A stretch of 64,000 nucleotides of DNA, taken from NCBI RefSeq assembly GCF_963259705.1, contig NC_081844.1:25932294-25996293 (forward strand), written 5' to 3'. How positions within the stretch are numbered: position 1 is the stretch's first letter; each line of letters begins with the position of its first letter. The DNA comes from Myotis daubentonii (taxonomy: Eukaryota; Chordata; Mammalia; Chiroptera; Vespertilionidae). The translations under genes and the position numbers were made by a program. A model generated the notes under the pieces. That model was not told the origin of the DNA. It did not search any database and was given only the letters and a program-made list of their open reading frames with translations. This document shows, piece after piece, positions 1-11,859 of the stretch.

Positions 1-707
1 AGGACATCCTGAGGCAGTTTTGTTGTTTTCAGTTCTCTTACAAACCTGCAGGGTGTAGCCTGCTACACACCGAGGCCATATGGTGTAGCCTGTGGGTTCT
101 AGGCAACAAACCTGTACAACATGCTACTGTACTGAATGCTGTAGGCAATTGTAATGCAATGGTAGGAAGCATTTATGCAAAGGTGCAGTAAAAATGTGGT
201 GTGCAAGGTAGAAAATGGTACATCCGTGTGGGGACTGACCCTGAATGGGCTCCAGGACTGGAGGCTGCTCTGCAGGAGTCAGTGATTGGTGAGTGAATAT
301 GAAGGCCTAGGATGTTACTGTTCATGACTCTAGACTTTATCACACTGTACACTTAGACCAGGAAATTTATAAACAACAGAGTCAAGCAAGCCCAGGAGGC
401 AATGATGCAATCGAAAGGCACAGTCAACCCAAGACCTGTGAGGCTGCTGCCCGCATGAAACAGCATACTGCTTCACAGCAAAGTTTTCTGTCACTAAGTA
501 GAAAGCACACAAAGATAGAGGGTAGTGTAGCAAATACGTAAACCAGTATCTCATTATCAAGTATTCTATGTAGTGAAGGTAACTATATGTGCTGGACTTT
601 CATAGGACTGGCTGCACAGGAAGCTTGTTTACACCAATATCATCACAAACATCTGAGCAATGCATTTCCCTAAGACATTGTGATGGGTAGGATATCATTT
701 GTTTTTC

Positions 708-930
708 TTTTTTTAAAATATATTTTATTGATTTTTTACCGAGAGGAAGGGAGAGGGATAGAGAGTTAGAAACATCCATGAGAGAGAAACATCCATCAGC
801 TGCCTCCTACACACCCCCTACTGGGGATGTGCCCGCAACCAAGGTACATGCCCTTGACCGGAATCGAACCTGGGACTCTTCAGTCCTTAGGCCGATGCTC
901 TAGCCACTGAGCCCAACTGGTCAGGGCTGT
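708..930 (-). mobile_element. Ves SINE
   Basis: The 3' tail (AATATATTTTATTGA) is at the left and the tRNA-like head (GAGCCCAACTGGTCAGGGC) at the right, so it lies on the minus strand. It is absent at the matching place in copy A' (near 51145), so it inserted after the duplication or was lost there. Confidence 0.9.
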
Positions 931-1545
931 GACTGCAGCTTTTTCAAATCCACTGTAATCTTTTTTTTTTTTATAGAAGGGATTTTATTTTCTATTAAGT
1001 TACTATTGACATATAACCTTAGTTTAAGATGTACAGCATAAAGATTTGATATTTGTATGTATTGTGAAGTGATCACAATAAGTCTAGTTAGCATGTGTCA
1101 TCATATATACTTACAGAATATTTTTTCTTATAAAGAGAACTTTTAAGACTTACTGTTAGCAACTTTCAAATCTGAAATATAGTATTAAGAACTGCAGTCA
1201 CCATGCTGTAAGCTGCATTTCCATTACTTATTTTATAACTGGAAGTTTGTACCTTTTGATACCGGTCATCCATTTGACCCTCAGCGCACCCTGTACACCA
1301 CTCCTGGAACCTCTAGCAACCATCAGTCTGTGCTCTGTATCTATGGAGGTGCTTTTTTAAAGGTTCCACAGATAAGTGAGAGCACATGGCATTTCTCTTT
1401 TTCTGACTTATTTCACAAAGCATCCTGCTCTCGAGGTCCATGAATGTGTTGTTACAAGTGGCAGGATTTCTTTTTCTAATGGCTGAATAGTATAATAGTA
1501 TTCCTCTGTGTGTGTGTGTGTGTGTGTGTATGCACCATTTTCTTT

Positions 1546-1980
1546 TTCTTTTTAATTGTTTAACGTACTACATATATCATCTTTTTCTCCTATTGACATC
1601 CCCCGCCCCCGACAAGCCCCCATTACCCCAGTGTCCATGTCCATTGGTTATGCTAATATGCATGCCTACAAGTCCTTCGGTTGACCTCTTACCCCTCTCC
1701 CCTCCCCTCCCTTCTTTCTGAGGTTGGACTGTCTGTTCAATGTTTCTTAGTTTCTGGATCTATTTTTCATCAGTTTATGTTCATTATATCCCACATATGA
1801 GAGACCATGTGATGTTTATCTTTCTCTGACTGGCTTATTTTGCTCTCCAGTTCCATCCATGCTGTTGCGAATGGTAAAAGTTCCTTCTTTTTTATAGCAG
1901 CTTAGTATTCCATTGTGTAGATGTACCACAATTTTTGAATCCACTCATCTACTGATGGGCACTTAGGCCGTTTCCAAATC
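1546..1980 (-). mobile_element. 5'-truncated L1 3' end
   Basis: The 3' UTR and ORF2 end of a LINE-1 (TGGTTATGCTAATATGCATG, GATGGGCACTTAGGC) are flanked by the 16-bp TSD ATGCACCATTTTCTTT at 1530-1545 and 1981-1996. Copy A' has only one copy of that site (near 52754) and no L1, confirming the insertion. Confidence 0.92.
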
Positions 1981-2009
1981 ATGCACCATTTTCTTTGAAA
2001 CATTTTTTA

Positions 2010-2258
2010 AAAAACTCTTACCAGAGGATATTTTTCCATTGATTTTTGGAGAGCCGGGAAGAGAAAGGGAAAGACAGAAAGAAATATTGATATGAAAGAA
2101 ATGCATCGACTAGTTGCCTCCTGCACGTGCCCGACCAGGGCCCAGGCAAGTAGGGGTGCTTGCATACAAGGTGTGTGCCCTTGACCAGAATCCAACCCCG
2201 GGACCCTTCAGTCCACAGGCTAGCGCTCTATTCACGAGTGATACTGGCTAGTGCTGAA
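2010..2258 (-). mobile_element. Ves-related SINE, older variant
   Basis: The tail side CTTACCAGAGGATATTTTTC is at left and a decayed tRNA-like head at right. It is shared with 52795-53015 in copy A', so it predates the duplication. The internal GCCCAGGCAAGTAGGG region is a variant also seen at 12117-12352. Confidence 0.82.
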
Positions 2259-2469
2259 ACTTTTTTTTTCAATAAGTTGACACAATACATTAGTTTCACG
2301 TGTCAACATAGTGATTAGACATGTACATAAGTTACAAAGTCTAACACCCATCAGATACCATACATGGTTAATAGAGTATTATTGACTATATTTCTTATGC
2401 TCTACTTTACATCCCCCTGACTACTTTGTATCTACCAATTTGTGCTTCCTTTCTGCTGTTGTTTTTGTT

Positions 2470-2712
2470 AATCCTCACTTGAGGATATTTTTCCATTGTT
2501 TTTTTTAGGGAGAGTGGAAGAGAGAGTAGGAAAGACAGAAATATTGATGTGAGAGAGAAACAAGTCGATTGCTTGCCTCCTGCACGAGACCTGACCAGAG
2601 CTGTGCCGGGGATGAGCCTACAACCAAGGTACATGCCCTTGACTGGAATCGAATGTGGGACCTTTTGGTCTGCATGCTGATGCTCTATCCACTGAACCAA
2701 CCCAGCTAGGGC
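2470..2712 (-). mobile_element. Ves-related SINE, older variant
   Basis: This is the same subfamily as 2010-2258 and is shared with 53905-54147. It is the last segment common to copies A and A'. Confidence 0.82.
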
Positions 2713-2713
2713 A

Positions 2714-2833
2714 GTGATGGCGAAGCTATGACACATGTGTCAGAGGTGACAAGCGAAATCATTTTTTTGGTTGATTTTTCTTTGTTAAATGGCATTTAAA
2801 TATATAAAATAAATATCAAAAATATAAATCTTT
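2714..2833 (+). mobile_element. hAT MITE fragment
   Basis: It begins CAGTGATGGCGAAGCTATGA and continues with ATTTTTTTGGTTGATTTTTC and an AT-rich body, as in a mammalian non-autonomous hAT family. The far terminal repeat is missing because a Ves fragment follows directly. It is absent from copy A'. Confidence 0.7.
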
Positions 2834-2916
2834 GCCCTAGCTGATTTGGCTCAATGGATGGAGCCTCATCCTGCGGACTGAAGGGTCCCGGGTTCGATTC
2901 TTGCCAGGGCACAGGC
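2834..2916 (+). mobile_element. Ves SINE, 5' part only
   Basis: GCCCTAGCTGATTTGGCTCA through the box B region (GGTTCGATTC) is present, then the element stops abruptly against L1 ORF2 sequence, with no tail. The junction looks like a deletion breakpoint. Confidence 0.75.
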
Positions 2917-3240
2917 CTTTTTATTCCACGTCTTGTAGTTTTCCGAGTACAGGTCTTTTGCCAGCTTGGTTAAGTTTATTCCTAAGTATCTTAATTTCCT
3001 TTGCTGCCAAGGTAAATGGGATTGTTTGTTTAGTTTCTCTTTCTGAGAATTCATTGTTCTCAGATGGTGTTTAAACAAACCATTGATTTTTGGGTATTGA
3101 TTTTGTATCCTGCTACATTGCCAAATTCATTGATTAAATCCAGGAGTGTTTTGGTGGAGTCTTTAGGGTTTTCTGTGTACAATATCATCTCTTCTGTAAA
3201 TAATGAGAGTTATACTTCCTCCTTTGCAACTTGGATGCTT

Positions 3241-3463
3241 TTTTAAAAAATATATTTTATTGATTTTTTTTACAGAGAGGAAGGGAGAGGGACAGAGAGT
3301 TAGAAACATCAGTGAGAGAGAAACATCGAACAGTTGTCTCTTGCACACTCCCTACTGGGTATGTGCCTGAAACCAAGGTACATGCCCTTGACCGGAATTG
3401 AACTTGGGACCCTTGAGTCCGCAGGCCGATGTTCTATCCACTGAGCCAAACCAGTTAGGGCTG
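3241..3463 (-). mobile_element. Ves SINE nested in L1
   Basis: It interrupts the L1 ORF2 frame between CTTGGATGC and CTTTTTATTTCTTCTGC. The head ends GAGCCAAACCAGTTAGGGC and an A-rich tail is present, so it is fairly young. Confidence 0.92.
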
Positions 3464-4127
3464 CTTTTTATTTCTTCTGCTTTTCTGAATGCTGTGACTA
3501 GGACTTCCAATACTACGTTGAATAAGAGTAGTGGAAGTGGACCTCCCTGTCTTGTTCCAGGTCAATTTGAACCACGCTTTGATCGTAAAACAATTTATTT
3601 TTGCCCATTAAGTATGATGTTGGCTGTAGGTTTGTCATATATGGCCTCTATCATGTTGTGATATGCTCTCTGTAGTCCCACTTTGCTGAGAGTTTTTATC
3701 AAAACTGGGTGTTGGATTTTGTCAAATGCCTTTTCTGCATCTATTGATATGATCATGTGAGTTTTGTCTTTTAATTTGTTTATGTGATGTATCACTTTTA
3801 TTGATTTGCAAATATTGTACCAGCCTGTAATAAATCCTACTTGGTCATGGTGTATGATCTTTTTAAGATATTGCTGGATGCGATTTGCTAATATTTTGTG
3901 GAGGATTTTAGCATCTATGTTCATGAGGGATTTTGGCCTGTAATTCTCTTTCTTTGTAGTGTCTTTATCTGCTTTTGGAATTAGAATAATGCTGGTCTCA
4001 TAATAAGAGTTTGGAAGTATTCCTTCCTTTTGGATTTTCTGAAATAATTTGAGGAGTAAAGGTGTTAGTTCTTCTTTGAATGTTTGGTGAAACTCCCCTG
4101 TGAAGCTGTCCAGACCTGGGCTTTTTT

Positions 4128-4362
4128 TTTTTTTGCTGGGAGGGTTTTTTTTGTTTTGTTTTGTTTTGTTTTTTATTAATTTTTTGCAGAGAGGAAGGGA
4201 GAGGGATAGAGAGTTAGAAACATCAATCAGCTGCCTCCTGCACATCCCCTACTGGGGATGTGCCCACAACCAAGGTACATGCCTTTGACCGGAATTGAAC
4301 CTGGGATCCTTCAGTCCGCAGGCCAATGCTCTATCCACTGAGCCAAACCGGTCAGGGCTGCT
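4128..4362 (-). mobile_element. Ves SINE nested in L1
   Basis: It is inserted in ORF2 near GACCTGGGCTTTT, with CTGGGAG on both sides (about 4126 and 4360) as a likely TSD remnant. The tail shows a TTTTG repeat. Confidence 0.9.
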
Positions 4363-4627
4363 GGGAGTTTTTTGATTACTGCTTCTATTTCATCAGTTGT
4401 TATTGGCCTCTTCAGGTTTTCTGATTCCTTCTGATTCAGTTTTAGGAGATTGTAATTTTCTAAGAATTTGTCCATTTCATCCACATTGTCCAGCTTGTTG
4501 GCATATAGTTGTTCAGAGTATTTTCTTATAATCCTTTGTGTTTCTGTGGTGTCGTTGGTTACTTCTCCACTTCTTTTTCTGGTTTTACTTATTTAGGTCC
4601 TCTCTCTTTGTTTTTTGTTTTTTTTTA

Positions 4628-5300
4628 ACTTTTAAATCTTTATTGTTCATATTATTACAGATGTTCCTCTTTTTTCCCCCCCATAGCTCCTCTCCACCCA
4701 GTTCCCAACCCACTCTAGGCCTTCCCCCTCACCCCACACTGACTTCATCTATAGGTGTAAGCTCTTCGTCCAATCTTTTCCGGCACCTTCCCTCCCCCTC
4801 CCCCCCCCCCTCCCGAGAATTGTAAGTCTGCTCCCTTTCCATGCCGGTGATTCTGTTACATTCACCGGTTTGTTCTTTTCATCAGGTTTTTTTTATTCAT
4901 TGGATTTTTAGGTTCACTTGTTGATAGATATGTATTTGTTGTCACTTTATTGTTCATAATTTTTTATCTTTACCTTTTTTTTAATTAAATCTTTATTGTT
5001 CAGATTATTACAGTTGTTCCTCTTTTTCCCCCCCATAGCTCTCCTCCACCCAGTTCCCACCCCAACCTCTGCCCTTACCCCTCCCACTGTCCTCATCCAT
5101 AGGTGTACGATTTTTGTCCAGTCTCTTCCTGTACCCCTATACCCCTTTCCCCCCAAGAATTGTCGGTCCACTCCCTTTCTATGCCCCTGGTTCTATTATA
5201 TTCACCAGTTTACTCTGTTCATCAGATTTTTTATTCACTTGATTTTTAGATTCACTTGTTGATAGATATGTATTTGCTGTTCATAATTTTTATCTTTACC
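4628..5300 (-). repeat. Two tandem ~340-bp L1-derived units
   Basis: Both units start with AAATCTTTATTGTTCA, carry CCCCCCATAGCTC and end with TTGATAGATATGTATTTG, so the segment occurs twice head to tail (about 4635-4975 and 4985-5300). It resembles a C-rich L1 3'-UTR-like sequence placed between the ORF2 and ORF1 pieces. Confidence 0.75.
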
Positions 5301-7110
5301 TTTTTCTTCCTCTTCTTAAAGAATACCTTTCAGCATTTCATATAATACTGGTTTGCTGGTGATGAACTTCTTTAGCTTTTCCTTGTCTGTGAAGCTCTTT
5401 ATCTGACCTTCAATTCTGAATGATAGCTTTGCTGGATAAAGTAATCTTGGTTGTAGGTTCTTGCTATTCATCACTTTGAATATTTCTTGCCACTCTCTTC
5501 TGGCCTGCATAGTTTCTGTTGAGAAATCAGCTGACAGTCGTATGGGTACTCCCCTTGTAGGTAACTAACTGTTTTTATATTGCTGCTTTTAAAATTCTCT
5601 CTTTGTCTTTTGCCCTTGGCATTTTAATTATGATGTGTCTGTGTTTGGGTTCTTCTTGTTTGGGGTTCTCTGTGCCTCCTGAACGTGTGTGACTTTTTCC
5701 TTTACCAAATTATGGAAGTATTCTTCCATTAGTTCTTCAAACAAGTTCACTTCTCCCTTTCTGCCTATTCTGGCCCACTTGCTATTCTAATATTGTTACA
5801 TTTCACGTTGTTTCACAGCTCCGCTAAGCTATTCTCATGTTTTTTAATTGATTTTTCTTCTTGGTTCTCTGATTGAGTGATATTTTCAATTCTGTCTTGT
5901 AATTCACTGATTTGATCCTCAGTTTCCCCTAATCCGCAGTGTATTCCTTCCTATTGTTATTAGTGTTATATCGTTTTTATTTCCAACTCTTCTTTTTTTC
6001 ATAGTTACTATATCATGTTGAGCATCTTTAACATCATATTCTGAACTCCGTTATAGATAAATTTCTTATCTCTGCTTCATTTATTTTTTTTTCTGGAAAA
6101 TTCTCTTGTTTCCTTTGGGGGTTGTTTTGTTGTCTCCTCATTTTGGCTATCTGTTTGGATTTCGGACTTTATGCTAGGTAAATCCTCTACACTTCTCAAA
6201 CTTCAGTGCAGGACAGTGTCAAATGCTGTTTCTGACTAATTAGATCAAGCAAAGACTCAGTCTCCAGAGACCACCTCTACCTACACACTCATAGGTTTCA
6301 GGACCACCTCTACCTACACACTGATAGGTTTCAGGCTTGAATTGTCCCTCCAGGCAGTGGTCCTGAGTTATGGCGAGTTTTTCTCAACAGGGTGGGGCAG
6401 TTGCTTCTGCCTGGAGGCTAATTGTAATTTTTAGTTTCCTATGTGGCCTCAGGGCAAGGTGATTTCCAATAGTGTGTGTCAACTGCCTTCCCTCCAGACG
6501 AGGCAAATGTCTATGTGGGAAAGATGCCCTCTGCTGTGTGAGGGAATGAAACTGGGGATGTCTGCCCAGGAATCTGGGGGTGTCTGTTTTCTGATCTCTA
6601 CGCTCCGAGTTCCCAGTTCTGGCTTCTGCTTACACAGCTCCTGTCTGCTCTGCCCTCCCTCTGCTGAAGCACAAGGTGGTTGGCTGGAAGGGAATTTTGT
6701 GCATTGGCCCTTTAAGATGGTGGCTGAATTTGCAGCTGTCACTCCTTGAGAAACAGCAACTACATTGCTTTTCACATCCAGATGTTATGTGGGTACCCTT
6801 CTCAGTTGTGCTCTCTGCTGGGGTGCCCAGCTTGGTGGTTAGATCCCAGAGTTCTCTATGGCAATCCTCCACAGCTGAGATATCTCTTTGGAGCTTCAAC
6901 TGCTGTCTTTGGATGCAGATGCCAGCCCTTCCTGCCTCTGCCCTGCCTACCAATCTCTTTGGGGTCTCCACTTTCAGTCCTCGGGTATCAGGGTTCTCTG
7001 CAGCAAGTCTTCCGTTGATTATTTAGGAAGTTTTTTTTGTGTATTAGTTGTACTTGCAGTTTGTTCCCAGGAGCATGTCCATGCAGTATCATCTTACTCT
7101 GCTGCCATTT

Positions 7111-8950
7111 TTAATTACCCCAGTTTGTACTTCTTAACCATTTCACCCATCCACCAAACCTTTTCCCCTTTGGCAACCAACCATCAGTCTGATCTCTAGA
7201 GTATTTCTATTTTTTTTTATTCATTGATTTATTTCTTTACATTTCACATGTAAGTGGAATCATATGGTAATTATCTTTCTCTCTGACTTATTTCACTGTG
7301 TTAAACTTCTAACTCCATCCATGCTGTTGCAAAAGGTAAGGTTTCAATATTTATTGCGGCCAAGTAATATTTTTCTTTATCCACTTGTCTATTGATAGGC
7401 ACTTGGGTTGCTTCCATATATTGGCTATTGTAAATAATGCTGCAGTGAACATATATTTTTGTGAATTAGTTTTTTTTTTTATTTTTTTGGGTATTTACCT
7501 AGAAGTGGAATTGCTGAGTCATAAGGCAGTTCCATTTTTAATTTTTTGAGGAACCTCCATACTGTTTTTCCATAGTAGCTTCACCAATCTTCATTCTCAC
7601 CTATAGTGCATAAAGGTTCCCTATTCTCCACATCCTCAGCAGCACTTGTTTGTTGATTTATTGATGATAGCCATTCTGACAGGTGTGAGTTGATAGCTCA
7701 TTTTGTTTTTTCCTTGTAATCCTCAACCAAGGATTTGTTTATTGATTTGAAAGAAAGAGAGAAAGAAACTCATCAGGTGCCTCCCGGACCATCAACCGGG
7801 GATCGAACCCACAACCAAGGTATGTGCCCAGACCGTAATTGAAACTGCACCCTTTTGGTAATGATGCTCCAACCAATGGAAACAATTGTAGTTCTAATTT
7901 GTATTTCTCTGATTAATAGTGACACTTAATATCTTTTCATATGTCTGTTGGCCATCTGTAATGTACATCCTTATTTGAGATGTAGCTGTTCAGGTCTTTT
8001 TTAATTGGATTGTTTGTTTTATTGGTGTTGACTTGTGTGCATTCTTTATAAGTTTTGGGTATTAACCCCTTATCAAGTGTATCATTGCTGAATATGTTTT
8101 GCCATTCTGTAGGATGTCTTTTTATTTTGTGGATGGTTTCTTTTGCCCAGCAAAATCTTTTTAGTTTGAGGTGGTCTCATTTGTTTATTTTTTCTTTTGT
8201 TTGCCTTGCTCAAGGGGACATGTCATAAAAATACTAAGAGAAATATTAAGAGATTTTACTGTAGAAGTTTTACATTTAAGTTTTTAATCCACTTGAGTTA
8301 ATTCTTGTAAGAATGAGGTCTAGGTTTCATTTCTTTGCACGCATTTTCCTAACACCTTTATTGAATAGATTGTCTTTACTTTATTGTATACACTTATCTC
8401 TTTTGTCATATATTAACTTAACATATAAGTTTGGATTTATTTGTGGGCTCTCTGTTCTCTTCCCTTGTTCTATATGTCTGTTTTGATGCTGGTACCATGC
8501 TGGTTTGATTACTATAGTTTTTAGTATAGTTTGATATCAGGTAATATGGTATCTCTGACTTTGTTCTTCTTCGTCAGGATAGCTATGGCTGTTTGGTGTC
8601 TTTTGTGGATTCATATGAAATGTTGGATTACTTGTTCTAGTCCTGGGAAAAACGTCATTAGTATTTTGATAGGAATTGCACTGGATGTATAGATCACCTT
8701 GGGTTGTATGGACGTTTTAATGATGTTAATTCTTCTTATTTAGGAGTATGGTATTTGCTTCCATTTATTTGTATCTTCTTCAATTTCTTTCTTCACTGTC
8801 TTCTAATTTTCTGAATACAGGTCTTTTACCTCCTTGGTTAAATATATTCCTAGGTAATTTGCTTTTTAAACCAAATCCATTATACTCTTATGGGACTGCG
8901 ATCCTATTTGAGGGCTGTTGTTGACCATAGGTTATGTGGCTCATGACTGT
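7111..8950 (-). mobile_element. Old L1 3' region
   Basis: Decayed minus-strand L1 ORF2 and 3' end (TGCTGCAGTGAACATA, GTGAGTTGATAGCTCA, ATTCCTAGGTAATTTG) without long frames. It is interrupted by a SINE at about 7710-7880 and bounded by the piggyBac-like MITE. Confidence 0.8.
7710..7880 (-). mobile_element. Old Ves-like SINE in L1
   Basis: The A-rich/GAAAGAAAGAGAG end is at left, then GGTGCCTCCCGGACCATCAA and a weak head. It is strongly diverged. Confidence 0.6.
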
Positions 8951-8955
8951 ATTAA

Positions 8956-9202
8956 CACATTGCGGACCAGTAGTTTTATTGCTAGCTTTACCCAGTGGCC
9001 AGGTTAGTTTCTATTGAACGAGTACAAAAAATGTTTTACAAAGTGTCATATTTTCAAAAGATATTAGCTTGTAAGAACATGTAATAAATAACTTCAAAAT
9101 GCAATGGCATTTAATTTTAAGGCGTGCCTTTAACATTTACTAGTATGTAAAACACTGTGTCATAAGAAAACACCAGAATGCTCATGATCCGCCTGCAATG
9201 TG
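8956..9202. mobile_element. Non-autonomous piggyBac-like MITE
   Basis: This 247-bp element is flanked by TTAA on both sides (8952-8955 and 9203-9206). The ends are inverted: CACATTGCGGACC at left, and CACATTGCAGGCGG reading inward from the right. TTAA targets and short terminal repeats define piggyBac elements, which were recently active in vesper bats. It has no coding sequence. Confidence 0.85.
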
Positions 9203-9457
9203 TTAAGTTTTGCTTTTGGTGATGTGACTTTACACAAGTGATTCATTGTGCACCCGTCGTCCCCTTTTTTAATAGAACAGACTCAGAGTTTGAGTTGTTT
9301 ATTATTTTCCCATAGTCAATGAATGGCTGTCTTTAAAAAGTATATTTTGTATGTGTGTATTTCCAGGTAGCTAATAGCCACCTGGAAATAATTTGAATCA
9401 AAGCAAGTATTCCTGACACAAGTGCTTCTCAGAGAAATAAAATACTTTATTGCTACA

Positions 9458-9765
9458 CTAGGGGCCCAGTGAACGAATTTGTGGACCTTGAAAGGAAATG
9501 TGGGCCACGAGGCTTCAGTGGGCACAGGGGTGGGTCTCGGCCTGTACTCTGCACCCCCACCCAGCCCCTCCCTCCACAGACCCCCCATCCCCTGTCTGCC
9601 AGCAGCCCTGCTTCTGCTGCCACCACTCCCATGCGCTGATGGTGCTGGTCCTGTTTGCAACCGCCCCTTGGTGGTCAGCCGCTCATCATAGCGACTGGTT
9701 TTTCCGTTGTTTGTTTGTTCCGCCATTTGGTCTATTTGCATATTAGGGTTTCATATATATATAGA
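9458..9765 (-). mobile_element. Non-autonomous HeliBat Helitron
   Basis: The minus-strand 3' end is CTAG at 9458-9461 with a decayed hairpin (GGCCCAGTGAACGAATTTG). The 5' TC is at 9764-9765 next to CTAATATGCAAAT. Flanking bases are A (9457) and T (9766), the Helitron target. The 308-bp body is C-rich. Confidence 0.85.
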
Positions 9766-10488
9766 TTGCATGTATTAAATTATTGTTTGGCCTGTTTTCT
9801 CCCAGTGTGGGTAGAAATATTTTAAGGTCTATTATTTTGAGTGAGTCAAATGGATTTTTAGAGCTTAGACTGGAGGTGGTGAAATATGATTAATAGTTTA
9901 TAAAACAAATTCTTGCCATGGGAACAATAATTAATAAGCATCTTTTTAAAATGCAATCATAGATACTTGTGGAATTTCTTATTGAGGTAGCAAAGTGCCT
10001 TACCATTTTAATACCTTCTTCACACATGAACACTGAGTTTAAGCAAGTTTACTGATTATTCCAACACTGGCTTTGTGTCGCTTGAAACATCAATGGTGGC
10101 CCAGAGCAATGTCGGGGAAGCAGAGGTCTGAGGCCAGGCCCTTTAAGCTAAGGAAGCCGCCCACGCCCTTGAGCCTGCCAAGGGAAATACTTGAAGGCCC
10201 ACTGATCATCCTGGGGAGCCTCCCCCTGCAGGTGTCCTACCTGCTCACACCCCCTATGGAAGGAGCCTATACAGTGAGAGAAGCTACAGCCCTGGAGAGC
10301 TGGGGAAGCAAGTGCACCTGCGGGAGGGGGTGATGACCCTTCTGAGGTTTTAGTTGTGGTCCCCCTGGGCCTGATTCTAGGCATCGGTTGAAGTTTTGCA
10401 TCCAGACTGTAGTTGCACATTGATAAAATCAGGGAAAGCCAGGAGTGTGTGTCCTGGGTTAGGGACTGTGACATTGGGAGTGCATTTG
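9766..10488. other. No gene recognised
   Basis: This is intronic sequence with short spurious frames only. No repeat family was recognised. Confidence 0.5.
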
Positions 10489-10496
10489 GGTCAGAA

Positions 10497-10731
10497 CAGT
10501 GGTGGGCAAACTTTTTGACTCGAGGGCCACAATGGGTTCTTAAACTGGACCGGAGGGCCGGAACAAAAGCATGGATGGAGTGTTTGTGTGAACTAATACA
10601 TGTTAACACTGCTGCTGGTGAAGGAGCGGAGGGGAGAGCAAGAGAACTCTCTGCTCTTTCGGCTCCGCGGGCCGGATAGAACAGCCGAACGGGCCGGATC
10701 CGACCCGCGGGCCGTAGTTTGCCCACGGCTG
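10497..10731. mobile_element. Non-autonomous hAT MITE
   Basis: This 235-bp element has ends CAGTGGTGGGCAAACTTTT and, inverted at right, CAGCCGTGGGCAAACTACGG. A perfect 8-bp TSD GGTCAGAA flanks it at 10489-10496 and 10732-10739. Both size and TSD fit hAT transposons. The interior is CpG-rich, suggesting a fairly recent insertion. Confidence 0.93.
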
Positions 10732-10849
10732 GGTCAGAACCTTGCACTGAATCCAGCTGAACACCCCGAGATGAAGCCTGAGAGAGGGAGCACGTCTGTT
10801 GGCGGAGGCATGGTGGGAGCAGCACCTCCTATTAGACCCGTGGGGTAGA

Positions 10850-11520
10850 CTGAATCTGGGTTCAGCAACATAGGTGCTTGAATTCTGGCTGGGAATAAAT
10901 TCAGAGCCAAGACTCAAACTGTAAGAGAACATTTATTTGGAATATAACAGAGATAGAGGAAGAAATTCTTCAAGGAATGGAAATTCATAGAAGGAACAAG
11001 TTACAGAGGTAATGGAAGGGCCCTTGGCTCTTAGAAGTGAGAAAGGTAGCTGTTACATGCCTGGAGGAATGGGAGGGTGAAGAGAGGTTGGGACATGCTC
11101 CCAGGAAGGAGAGCGAGCTGGGTTCTCTGTCCTAAGGGATTTAGGGTGGAGATTTTAAGGGAGGTCCCAGGGAAAATCTCAGAATATTCAGCAGCTTTCC
11201 AGATGTGTCCCTTCACGGTCTGGGTCTCCACCGATTGATTGGTTGTGGCCAGGGCACAGGTCATCATTCAATGCAGCTGGTCCTGAGGTCAGGCCTGGCA
11301 TCGCTTTTCTGGGCCTGCAGCTAAAATAGAAGTGTGGCCTAGGGGTTATTTCTAGGGAGAAAAAGGTCCGGGTTCTAAACTGCATGGCCAGCGATATGCT
11401 ACGGGATGAAAGGTCTCCTGGGGATGAGGTCTCAGCCTACAGTTGTCTGTTGCTGGGCATGACCCTCTGCCCCTGGCCCATTCTCCTTGCTCTGCTCATG
11501 TCTGTCTAACTGCCCAGCAC
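10850..11520. repeat. Diverged repeat pair, copy B
   Basis: This aligns with about 47285-48000, sharing ATTCAATGCAGCTGGTCCTGA, GGGAATAAA/AGAATAAAG near the start and TCTCCTTGCTCTG near the end. In gene 2 the copy lies just upstream of exon 1, but here it lies inside intron 1, so the order differs from the A and C pairs. It may be a dispersed LTR-like repeat rather than part of the gene duplication. I do not recognise the family. Confidence 0.6.
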
Positions 11521-11859
11521 ATTTCCATTATTCCCCAGGAACAGGAGGTATTGGAGCTCCCAGACTTCATTCCTGGGGTGGCTGCCCAGGTGTCCCTCCT
11601 CTGCTTCCCCAGGGACTGTAACACTCCAGGGTTCTGTCTCAGCCGGGAAAGTGAAGAATGTGGAACCTTCTGAAAGTGGCTTTCCTCTGTCCTGTGGGAA
11701 GCAGGCTGCTCATCTGAGCTGAATCCAATGGATGTGTTTCTTTCCTTCAGAGCCTTTATCCACTGCCTAGGGAAGCCCTTTCACTCTCGTTTCCCTGAGA
11801 ATGAAAATGTCCATTGATTGAATGTACCAGGTAGAAAAAAAGAGAGAGAAATATTGATA

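Larger units (their letters stand above)
1..2712 (+). repeat. Segmental duplication copy A (intron 1, gene 1)
   Basis: This block aligns with 49527-54147 in the same orientation, starting with the shared AGGACATCCTGAGGCAG. By eye, identity over the first 240 bp is about 95%. Shared older repeats include the Ves SINEs at 2010-2258 and 2470-2712. Private insertions here are a Ves SINE (about 708-930) and a truncated L1 (1546-1980). No gene was seen; 1-707 is otherwise unrecognised intronic sequence. Confidence 0.9.
2917..7110 (-). mobile_element. Rearranged L1 (ORF2 part, ORF1 part, 5' UTR)
   Basis: On the minus strand, 2917-4627 encodes part of the L1 reverse transcriptase ([16 protein letters not shown] and [12 protein letters not shown] motifs). 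At 5310-5510 lies the ORF1 C-terminus (QARREWQEIFKVM, LLYPAKLSFRIEG), decayed ORF1 runs to about 6130, and a GC-richer 5' UTR continues to about 7110, ending at GCAGCAGAGTAAGATG on the minus strand. The endonuclease half of ORF2 and the 3' end are missing, and 4628-5300 is replaced by a tandem repeat. Two young Ves SINEs sit inside. It has many stops and is inactive. Confidence 0.85.

Noticed and set aside
2834..2916. tRNA gene-like sequences (box A and box B) here and in many other places
   Set aside because: They are the heads of Ves SINEs, followed by the SINE body and flanked by TSDs or truncated; none folds with a proper anticodon arm and acceptor stem as a free tRNA gene.
10148..10932. 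Frames of 225 and 109 codons on the minus strand
   Set aside because: They run through a hAT MITE and its TSD, so they are not a conserved gene.
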